Positions 59,501-64,000 of a stretch of 64,000 nucleotides of DNA are shown one piece after another. The notes beneath the pieces were generated by a model. That model was not told where the DNA came from. It ran no database searches and was given only the letters and a program-made list of their open reading frames with translations. Source of the DNA: Cristatella mucedo (Eukaryota > Bryozoa > Phylactolaemata > Cristatellidae). The translations under genes and the position numbers were made by a program. Location: contig WPIO01000019.1 in assembly GCA_009760855.2 (NCBI GenBank), positions 3,671,501 to 3,735,500 on the forward strand, read 5' to 3'. Position 1 is the stretch's first letter. Every line of letters begins with the position of its first letter.

Positions 59501-59625
59501 GGGGCCTTGCGGACAGTTTTGACACGTACTACAGCAGTGGCAGACAGTCGCCTGGCAGTGGCACGATAGACGCTGAAAAATCGCGATTTACTGCTGTCTC
59601 GACCGCCAACAACAATGCGGGATGA
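33949..59625 (+). CDS. Shab: Shab/Kv2-type voltage-gated potassium channel, four-exon model
   Basis: Exons 33949-34581, 37203-38165, 55647-55971 and 59384-59625 join in phase (0, 0 and 1 at the three junctions) to 2163 bases, or 720 residues. Order: T1 domain (55-155) with the Kv zinc motif HX5CX20CC (H127, C133, C154, C155); S1 (~213-233); S2; S3; S4 with [20 protein letters not shown] (315-334); S5; selectivity filter TVGYG (400-404); S6 with PIPIIVNNF (431-439); then a ~290-residue tail. The channel forms plasma-membrane tetramers giving delayed-rectifier K+ current. The T1 sequence VLWHTLDR, the S4-S5 stretch [14 protein letters not shown] and the S6 end [11 protein letters not shown] assign it to Kv2 rather than Kv1, Kv3 or Kv4. 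Exons 1-2 are certain; exons 3-4 are inferred. Vertebrate Kv2 proteins are longer (850-910), so a tail exon could be missed. Second in-frame ATG: codon 34. Confidence 0.8.
34582..37202 (+). other. Kv2 intron 1
   Basis: 2.6 kb. It holds a G10 run just after the donor, CT/TCTG pyrimidine tracts (34.68-34.86 and 35.08-35.57 kb) ending in TATATA, a C17 run near 36.69 kb and a LINE-B 3' end at 36.95-37.14 kb, only ~65 bases from the acceptor. Frames in the tracts read Ser/Leu/Cys-rich and are artefacts. Confidence 0.85.
36955..37138 (+). repeat. LINE-B 3' end next to the Kv2 exon 2 acceptor
   Basis: Matches 8065-8190 almost word for word: GCTACCGAATGCGTACCGAA, CTGTGAGTGCGCTATACA, CTCTCCTGCGTAACACCCAC and GGTCTTTATGACTTTGTGGA. 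It has a local triplication of an ACCGAATGCGTACCGAA unit. It ends in ATTACATTGC ~65 bases before the exon. Confidence 0.85.
37203..38165 (+). CDS. Shab: Kv2 exon 2: S1-S6 transmembrane core and proximal tail
   Basis: 321 codons, phase 0 at both ends, acceptor TTTCCGTTTGCCAG and donor CAG|GTAAGG. All six transmembrane segments and the pore are on this one exon, as in vertebrate Kv2 genes. The S4 charges, the gating-linker sequence [15 protein letters not shown], the [12 protein letters not shown] filter and the S6 Pro-Ile-Pro bend are intact, so the protein should conduct and gate normally. After S6 come [20 protein letters not shown], the conserved Kv2 post-S6 helix, then a divergent region ending AGAACIQ. 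A long frame on the opposite strand is a shadow. Confidence 0.97.
39000..39240 (-). repeat. LINE-B 3' fragment
   Basis: Shares GAAAGTGGGAAGCATAGCTG, GTGCCACAGTCGGCAGCAGG and CGCAGAAGAGTTTTTTATAG with the reverse of the LINE-B ORF end at 7.97-8.14 kb. Confidence 0.65.
39481..39690 (-). repeat. LINE-A 3' tail with internal 14-bp tandem array
   Basis: Starts (AAT)n, GCACTTGATAAAGCGCCCTC and proceeds to CACAATTGAATG, where about six copies of TGAATGCTAAGAAA (39584-39668) have expanded before the rest of the tail is lost. Confidence 0.8.
39838..39935. repeat. TA/TATG/GTGC microsatellite
   Basis: ATTATT, TATATA, ACACAT and then TGTGCGTGCG units in succession. Confidence 0.85.
41394..41556. repeat. 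162-bp duplication, copy 1
   Basis: This segment recurs at 44121-44282 in the same orientation with three substitutions and one single-base indel. Flanks differ completely. On the minus strand both copies start GTGCAG|GCACG and keep an open frame that encodes [20 protein letters not shown] and then [17 protein letters not shown], with three cysteines. In copy 1 the minus strand also has CGG|GTGAGA just after the segment, so it could be read as an exon. No family is recognised. Confidence 0.8.
43629..43895. repeat. degenerate GCT/CTG trinucleotide repeat
   Basis: GCTGCTGCT, GCTAGTGCTGGT and GCTCGTGGTGCT units over ~260 bases. Poly-Ala, poly-Leu and poly-Ser frames are artefacts. Similar shorter tracts lie at 44.94-45.20 and 47.56-47.63 kb. 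Confidence 0.85.
44121..44282. repeat. 162-bp duplication, copy 2
   Basis: See copy 1 at 41.4 kb. The minus-strand Cys-containing frame is also open here, differing by Glu for Arg and Gly for Arg at two positions. Confidence 0.8.
44560..44695. repeat. degenerate telomere-like CCCTAAA tract
   Basis: Words TTTAACCCTA, AGCCCTAAA, AAGTAACCCT, AGCCCTAAATCCC, AAACCCTGAC and TAAACCCTAAAA occur in ~135 bases. They resemble decayed interstitial (CCCTAA)n or (CCCTAAA)n repeats. Confidence 0.4.
45955..46045 (-). repeat. tRNA-derived SINE head
   Basis: On the minus strand TTAGCTTAGGGATAAGG (A-box-like) and GGGTTCGAGTCC (B box) are correctly spaced. The tail does not clearly match SINE-D. It is probably a 5' SINE fragment rather than a tRNA gene because the acceptor stem does not pair. 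Confidence 0.5.
46190..46570 (-). repeat. LINE-C degenerate RT C-terminal fragment
   Basis: On the minus strand decayed pieces read [17 protein letters not shown] and, further on, LNYVEMC, in the order of the L2/CR1 ORF end. The segment around GCTCTTCGGCTTCTAGTC matches the fragment at 1-60 in the window. Confidence 0.5.
46964..47150. repeat. (TG)n microsatellite with CG and CATG variants
   Basis: Two TG blocks around a GCATGCATGCATGCATG segment. Confidence 0.95.
47388..47432. repeat. (GA)n microsatellite
   Basis: About 20 units of GA. Confidence 0.9.
49057..49289 (+). CDS. candidate cassette exon in Kv2 intron 2
   Basis: After GCCATTGCCCAG a phase-0 frame stays open: [20 protein letters not shown], then [20 protein letters not shown] and [13 protein letters not shown]. 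Two donors are possible: CCG|GTGAGG at ~49215 (phase 0, compatible with Kv2 exons 2 and 3) and CCG|GTAAGC at 49285 (phase 2). Composition is richer in CpG than the surroundings. It matches no known Kv2 tail that I can recall, so this is only a candidate. Confidence 0.2.
49395..49535 (-). repeat. tRNA-headed SINE, degenerate copy
   Basis: Minus strand: CGAGGGGTCAAGATGC, B-box region GTGGGCTCAAGCC, then GTAAAGCATCTGGAGAGAGA and GTTCACTTAGGATGCTATAC. The stem-loop is mutated on both sides to keep pairing (GCATC/GATGC). Confidence 0.55.
49880..49970. repeat. (AC)n microsatellite
   Basis: AC repeats with CAGACAC interruptions. Confidence 0.9.
50405..50592. repeat. (AC)n microsatellite with repeated ATGCACACGGGC unit
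   Basis: AC repeats interrupted twice by ATGCACACGGGCAC, showing a higher-order duplication of ~65 bases. Confidence 0.9.
51450..51575 (+). repeat. LINE-A 3' tail
   Basis: CACCATTCAATTGCATTTCC, GCAAATGTGAAGCGCCTAGA, then GTTCTCTGAGGGCGCTTTAT and (ATT)7-8. Confidence 0.85.
51635..51792 (-). repeat. SINE-D copy
   Basis: On the minus strand a tRNA-like head (TAGTGGTAAGGTGCTCACTC, then GGGTTCCAGCCC as B box) leads into GGGCGATACTTTATTGCCCA and a tail with AAAGGCTCTTCTGCTATATA. It is followed by AGTTATTAAATCAGC as in the full copy at 21.4 kb. Confidence 0.6.
52270..52405 (+). repeat. LINE-B 3' end
   Basis: GAACCGCTTAGGCTTTGAGT, GAAAACTCTCCTGCCTAACA and finally (ATTAC)n at 52392-52405, showing the family ends in ATTAC repeats. 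Confidence 0.7.
52750..52880 (+). repeat. tRNA-headed SINE, plus orientation
   Basis: GGTTTGGCCCTAGGGAATGT, a B-box-like CTCGTGGTCTTGAGCCC, then CACATGTAAAGTGCCTGGAT, AGAGATCACGGTCTCATCAG. The terminal stem has decayed. Confidence 0.45.
52777..53118 (-). CDS. hypothetical Cys-containing open frame, 3' end in a SINE
   Basis: A 113-codon minus frame opened by a non-ATG codon. The first ~75 residues are unique: [20 protein letters not shown], then [19 protein letters not shown] and [17 protein letters not shown]. The last ~35 ([18 protein letters not shown]) are read through the reversed SINE at 52.75-52.88 kb. It ends in an in-frame TGA within the SINE. It could be a decayed gene or an exonised repeat. 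No family recognised. Confidence 0.2.
   Translation of the reverse strand: MALTATQLDGGISASKQARILAILRGSKVCQHSCGADMSRTAKDRFSKDCVRLCARAMQDGCAGRAALAGKAYQFLSDIKKCAICTLPDETVISIQALYMCRRAQDHELDHSR
53130..53280. repeat. 17-bp minisatellite, 8.9 identical copies
   Basis: Unit GTGAGACCGAGGCTCAG, eight perfect copies plus 15 bases of a ninth. No variation between units, so the array expanded recently. Each unit boundary reads CAG|GTGAGA, a consensus 5' splice site in the direction of the Kv2 gene. Confidence 0.97.
53445..55165 (-). repeat. LINE-A copy, longest, interrupted and degenerate
   Basis: Read on the minus strand from ~55165: an RT fingers region ([13 protein letters not shown]... [16 protein letters not shown]), then [35 protein letters not shown] and [17 protein letters not shown], and the ORF end [24 protein letters not shown]. 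Frames are broken by indels and the YADD box is lost. A SINE (53535-53690) sits inside the 3' UTR and the terminal stem-loop with (ATT)n ends near 53445. Confidence 0.8.
53535..53690 (-). mobile_element. SINE nested in LINE-A 3' UTR
   Basis: On the minus strand CTGGCTCACGGAGTTAAGG and a tRNA-like head lead to GTGCACGGATGGAGGTTTAA and GTTCTCTTTGGGCACTAATC. It separates the LINE-A terminal stem-loop (53460-53520) from its UTR (53690 on). Confidence 0.5.
55647..55971 (+). CDS. Shab: Kv2 exon 3 (cytoplasmic tail), inferred
   Basis: Acceptor TTGCCTGCTGCTTGCGCTTGCAG and donor CTCG|GTAAGT are both strong. Of the three phases only phase 0 is open, which is what exon 2 supplies. It leaves in phase 1, which is what the last exon needs. 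It encodes 108 residues, hydrophilic and Ser/Gly/Asp-rich: [20 protein letters not shown] at the start, [20 protein letters not shown] near the end. No domain is recognised. Kv2 tails diverge strongly between phyla, so homology cannot be judged here. It is the only clearly exon-like block between two long antisense LINEs. Confidence 0.6.
56005..58070 (-). repeat. LINE-B copy, long and degenerate
   Basis: On the minus strand, in order: [19 protein letters not shown] (linker before RT), [20 protein letters not shown] (RT block 2), [37 protein letters not shown] with both catalytic Asp, [34 protein letters not shown] and the 3' end [20 protein letters not shown]. Frameshifts and stops break it throughout. 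The 3' end lies ~35 bases from the Kv2 exon 3 donor. Confidence 0.8.
59070..59220 (+). repeat. SINE-D copy, partial head
   Basis: TCACGACCTCGGTGCCGAGG, then GTAGGTTCGAATCATGC (B box), GATCCTTTATTGCCGC, TAATAGCCGTAAAAAATCTT and ATACAAAAGAGGCTGTTAAA. The 5' A box is missing. It closely parallels 21.37-21.50 kb. Confidence 0.7.
59384..59625 (+). CDS. Shab: Kv2 exon 4 (C-terminal end), inferred
   Basis: The exon begins after CTTGCAG with two bases that complete the Asp codon split from exon 3, then encodes [20 protein letters not shown], a Pro/Ala/His stretch, [20 protein letters not shown] and ends [12 protein letters not shown] before TGA (59623-59625). The basic and Ser-rich composition suits a channel tail with phosphorylation sites. 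DSFDTYYSS resembles in position and style the Ser-rich ER-contact motif of Kv2.1 (DSFISCATD), but the match is partial. Two other frames across the block are also open, so coding status rests on phase and splice signals. Confidence 0.55.
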
Positions 59626-60065
59626 CGAGAACAGGCAGCCACACCTCTAGCTAGACTGGCTATCGTAACTGAGCCTTCACCGGGCCACCGGAGGTGCATA
59701 CGCTGGGACAGGAAGGCAACGTTGAAAAGGAGGAGGAGAAAGAAGAGGAGGACGATCGCACTGCTTGTTATCTTTTCATCGTCACTTCCGTCCTTACGAC
59801 TGCATCTCACATGCACTACTTCATTTTTGCTGCATCGCCAGAGGTGACCGCCGAAGCAGCCGCAAGCCGGCTGTCTACTTTGCAGTTGAACTGAAGCAGA
59901 GGCGACGCCCACTTGCATCAGGCGATCGCTTCGGCTTCGCACTTGAAAGTAGCAAGAGCAGCCGGCGCCTAGCTCCGCGCAGAGTCGCAGCCGTGACTGC
60001 AGCCGAAGGTTGACAGACAGAGGCAGACAGCAGCTGCCTGGCCAGGCTGGGCCGAGGAGATGCAT

Positions 60066-60176
<111 letters not shown>

Positions 60177-60557
60177 GAGAACAGCCAGGGTAGCAAGGCT
60201 CGGCTCTTTTGGGCTCATGCCAGCAGGCAAGCAGGGCACCTAATCATCACGTGGTCGTCGTTGAGAGCAGCTAGATGTATCTATCACACACAGCAGGCAA
60301 ATAGGGGCTACCTCAGTTCACCAAGACCTGAGGGGCTGCCTGCGCTCAGGCCTAACAGAATGCTTGGTCGATCGTATTTATGAGAGAAATTGCCAAGATC
60401 TACTCCACTGTTGATGTTGCTGCAGCTGCTCCTTCCACCCTTCCATCTCAGCAGCCAGTCAGGGCAGAGCCCGCCACAAAGCAAATTAATCGCCTTTTTG
60501 GCACCACATAAGCAAGACCAGAAGCTGCTGGTGAACCGAACCGCCATGATGCCGAGA

Positions 60558-60638
<81 letters not shown>
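60558..60638. repeat. (GA)n microsatellite
   Basis: About 39 units, 380 bases after the previous GA tract. Confidence 0.97.
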
Positions 60639-60639
<1 letters not shown>

Positions 60640-61385
60640 AAGGAGAGAAAGGACAAAACAGCCGCTTTCAGCAGGCCGCACGTGAGTTTCACTAGTCGAC
60701 CAATAGCGACCTGACGTGCACGGCTGGTGCACATGCCTGCAATTGCACATCGGCAAATGCGCGCACGTTTCTGCTCGGAGACTAACATCTAACAGATGGA
60801 GTAAGCGACTTTAGTGGAGCAGCTCTGTGCTAGTGAGTGCTGGAACAGGCTAGTGCTGCTAGCTGCCTCTTTGCTGAGCGCCAGCTATGCTAGCCAGGCA
60901 GGCTTGCCAACGAGCAATGACAGAGCACGTGCCTCTATGGTTGGTCCTGCCAAATAAAGGTCAATCGATAAATGTCACGTTGCCTCTGCATCAGCCTCAC
61001 CCTCACGGGCCGTGCTATCCCCTGCCGACGTTTAGTGACACTGCAATCGTGACTGGCTGCTTGCAATCTCGCAGTTGGAAGCAGACACGAAAATCCGCAC
61101 GAGGCCGTCTGTATTTGAGCTGGACAGTGGCTGCTGCATAGCTCGAGACAGATCTGGCAGATCAGAGCCATCGGAGTGCGCCTTCCGTTCTGCAAGGTCA
61201 GGGGGCTCGGGCGCAGGGCCCACTGCACGACGGTAGCAACAGCACTGAGGCGGCAGCAGCAGCAGTCGCAGTAGACAAAAGAACACCACCAAGAAGTCAC
61301 AAGGCACTAATCCAATAATGGGAGCATTAAAGTGAACCGATGGGGTCTGCAGTGGGATGGGGGGCCTCTGCCAGGCAATTACACA

Positions 61386-61661
61386 TTAATACTGGAAGAG
61401 CACGTGTCCGAGTCTGCACAGACTTCTAAAGCCCGGCCATGGCACACAAGCGACAACCCACGCAGTGGCAAACCCACTTAACAGTAACACGGGCCATCGG
61501 GTATAGAGGTCAGTGACTAGAATGAGGGCTGGTGAACGCTTCAGCGGCGGCTCCGAGCTGCTACAGCAGCCGACGGCGCATGCCCATATAATAGTATCGC
61601 AGGAGCGTCTTGCCAAAAACTGGGTTAGATGCTCACGAGATGAATGCCCAGCAGAAGTCAC
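61386..61661 (-). mobile_element. weak integrase-like fragment
   Basis: A minus frame contains SPALILVTDLYTRWPVLLLS, resembling the VVTDxFTKWPEA segment of Gypsy-type integrases. Nothing else of the domain can be aligned with confidence and no LTR is visible. Confidence 0.2.
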
Positions 61662-61829
61662 CTCCGCGGCGGCCTCAGACAGAATCGTCTAAAGAACAGA
61701 TAAGTGTACACGTTTAAACGACGCGGCAGTTTGGTGCGTAGCTCTCTCTCTCTCTCTCTCTCTCCCTCATAGCAAACCATGCACGGACTGCACTAGCGCA
61801 GCTAGCCAGAATCGAGCTAGCACACTGCA

Positions 61830-62018
61830 CAGGCTAACGGTTATGAAAGAGCACTTGCTTCAACGAATACGTGAAGCAGCCTTGGACTGCTGCTGCTACA
61901 ATGACCAGCTTCCATCGAGAAATGCAGAACAATTCGGGCATCACGGTTGCAAAGAAGTGCAATCCCAAAGGAGAATGCAACATTCTCAAACGCCACGTCG
62001 AAAAAAGACCAGATCAGA
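61830..62018 (+). pseudogene. open frame sharing motifs with the end of the Kv2 T1 domain
   Basis: The frame reads LTVMKEHLLQRIREAA, then CCCYND, then NAEQFGHHGCKEV, and could end at AGA|GTGAGT. Kv2 exon 1 has [25 protein letters not shown] in the same order. All shared residues except one or two use different synonymous codons, so any relation is old. The following WDLLEKP of Kv2 is absent. A possible acceptor is CACTGCACAG at ~61831. It may be a decayed partial duplicate of Kv2 exon 1, an exon of a paralogue, or a coincidence. Confidence 0.3.
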
Positions 62019-62177
62019 GAGTGAGTAGATAATTAAGCCCACAAAGAAAAGGGAAGCAAGATGCCCGGGATTACCACTAGGACAGGATTATCAAGTCCCT
62101 AAATCCATGGCCTCCTCTCAACTTAACCTGCTGCAACACTGAAGCACTAAACCTCTAGCTACCTTGATTTACCATGT

Positions 62178-62180
<3 letters not shown>

Positions 62181-62248
<68 letters not shown>

Positions 62249-62260
62249 GTACACATATGT

Positions 62261-62312
<52 letters not shown>
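62181..62312. repeat. (AC)n then (TA)n microsatellite
   Basis: About 65 bases of AC, an ATGTACACAT bridge and ~45 bases of TA, the same order as at 15.6-15.9 kb. Confidence 0.95.
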
Positions 62313-62318
<6 letters not shown>

Positions 62319-63060
62319 AACCTAACATGTATTATACTCAAAAACGAACATGCACTCAACAAACATGACGGAAAGCTAATAGGCTGGCACCGTTTTATTT
62401 ACCCACAAAAGTTTATTTCCAGTTTAGAACTTGCAATTACACTAGCATTAACACAGAGTTACTGCAGCAATATCTAAATTTACAGGATTTCCTTCGGATG
62501 ACGGCAAGTGCTAATTGACATGGCGGCACCTCTGAGTAACAGGACTAGCTGATTTAAGTAGCCAATCCCCTGTACAGTTTACAGTTCGCAGTAAATGCAC
62601 TGCAGATGGCATATGCAAATTGTTTGTGTTCGATGGGGTATACGAAAGATTGCAATGCACAACTTGGAGAAGAAACGTTATTCGTTTACATGCCGTGTTG
62701 TCAGTGCATTAATGCTAAGGTAGACTCTTGCTGAAGTGGGTTCCATGCAAGATCTCCGGAGCTTGTGTTTGGCAGACGAACATAATCACATTATTATGGC
62801 ATAGCTAAGCATGGGAGACTACGATTGACAGAGACTGAACAGCTGCCGACTACATAAATATTGCACGTGTCAAAGGTAGTCACAGCCCAGATGTCTCATG
62901 GTCAACGCATGAATAGAGACAAGTGAGAAAAGTGGCAGGAGCATCGAGAGACAGATAACAATAAGGAAGACAGCAGGATCAAAAGGTAGAAACACATATA
63001 CACAATGACCAAGAGACGGAGGCAGATGGAGAGATGTGAAGGCAGTGAGACGTAGTGCTA
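62313..63060. other. no gene recognised
   Basis: AT-moderate unique sequence with only short frames. Confidence 0.35.
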
Positions 63061-63065
63061 GGGAC

Positions 63066-63066
<1 letters not shown>

Positions 63067-63148
<82 letters not shown>

Positions 63149-63222
63149 GACAGAGAGAGACAGAGACAGACAGAGACAGACAGAGAGAGAGAGAGACAGA
63201 GAGAGAGAGGGGGGGAGAGAAA
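63067..63222. repeat. (GA)n with GACA variants
   Basis: GA repeats followed by CAGAGAGA and GACAGACA units and a short G run. Confidence 0.95.
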
Positions 63223-63795
63223 TAGATATTTTTCAAAGCATGATCAATCTAAGTAAGCTGAGAGGCATAAACAGCCTTTCGTCAGACCCTTGTTCTTCAT
63301 AAAAACCAACCCAAGACGATGCCAAAGCTTAGTAGAGGTCGTAGCAGGTTAAAGAGACAATTCATTCACAGTCCTGCAGTGGAAAACAAACATAGAGCCC
63401 GAACCAAAAATGATGGTCGACATGCAACAGCCAGCACCATTCTCATGCTGCTTAGCATAGGAAATAGAAGTTACAGCCGATCACGCCATGCAAGACGAAT
63501 CCTTAACGCAGCAGGGGGCACCGAGCCAGGCACACCGACTTACCATGGTACCACCATCTGGTCTGTTTCGGATTGGTGCTGCACGTTCTGACATACATGG
63601 CATCGTCAAAGGGTGGCTTCTAAAACGGGCAGACAGAGAGAAAAACTAACCACACAATGGAACCAAACCAACAAAAAGTGCCAACTGCATGCACTGCCAC
63701 TCCCACGGCCACCTAGGAGGAGTATGAAGATGAGGAGGTGGTGGTGGAAGGCGAGGAGGAGGACGAACACGACAAAGAGAATAAGAAGCCCCTTA
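63223..63795. other. no gene recognised
   Basis: A 90-codon plus frame from ATG 63319 (MPKLSRGRSRLKRQF...) is present but has no recognised domain, splice partner or upstream signal. A GAGGAGGTGG-rich run lies at 63.72-63.76 kb. Confidence 0.3.
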
Positions 63796-63810
63796 TATAT
63801 ATAAATATAA

Positions 63811-63878
<68 letters not shown>
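63796..63878. repeat. (TA)n microsatellite
   Basis: TATATAAATA variants then ~27 pure TA units. Confidence 0.95.
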
Positions 63879-63879
<1 letters not shown>

Positions 63880-64000
63880 AAGTCCCGCACGAGGAGGACA
63901 AGGAGGAGGAATCGGGGATGAGCTTGCCGATGCAATTACCTTCTCCAGGCAACTACTCAGCATGCTCACGATGCTGAGGCAGACCGACTGTACGGACAGT

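Noticed and set aside
63319-63591. 90-codon plus frame MPKLSRGRSR...
   Set aside because: Length is within chance for this window, and there is no domain or supporting signal.

Overview
This window is animal nuclear DNA. It has spliced genes with GT-AG introns, abundant microsatellites, tRNA-derived SINEs and many decayed non-LTR retrotransposon copies. Two genes are recognisable: peflin, a penta-EF-hand protein, and a Shab/Kv2-type voltage-gated potassium channel. Together they indicate a bilaterian animal, probably an invertebrate with a single Kv2 gene. The phylum cannot be fixed from this sequence. There are no operons, ribosome binding sites or CRISPR arrays.

Layout. Positions 1-2.4 kb hold the 5' part of peflin on the minus strand. 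Four coding exons are seen; the last exons lie off the left edge or are not recognisable. From 2.4 to 31.5 kb I see no securely recognised gene. This stretch holds LINE copies of three families (called A, B and C here), SINEs, an integrase-like fragment of an LTR element, a fold-back element, long CA/TA and GA/GGA tracts, and a few open frames of unknown status (14.3, 16.1-16.5 and 17.1-17.6 kb). From 31.5 to 34.6 kb the DNA becomes very GC- and CpG-rich, leading into Kv2 exon 1.

Kv2 occupies 33,949-59,625 on the plus strand. Four coding exons join with matching phases: 33949-34581, 37203-38165, 55647-55971 and 59384-59625. The predicted protein is 720 residues. Exons 1-2 (T1 domain and S1-S6) are unambiguous. 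Exons 3-4 (C-terminal tail) are inferred from splice sites, phase and open frame. The introns carry most of the repeats, including two long minus-strand LINE copies on either side of exon 3. LINE-B 3' ends lie next to the exon 2 acceptor and the exon 3 donor. To the right, 59.6-64 kb holds the probable Kv2 3' UTR, GA/CA/TA microsatellites and a short open frame at 61.84 kb that shares short motifs with the end of the Kv2 T1 domain.

The repeats form a coherent system. LINE-A copies end in a conserved GC-rich stem-loop followed by (ATT)n. A tRNA-headed SINE carries the same 3' stem-loop, as expected for a SINE mobilised by the LINE-A reverse transcriptase. Other structures worth a second look are a 17-bp minisatellite whose every unit contains a consensus splice donor, a ~98% identical 162-bp duplication inside Kv2 intron 2, a motif array with a TATA-like box at 4.0-4.3 kb, and two strong GC-rich hairpins.
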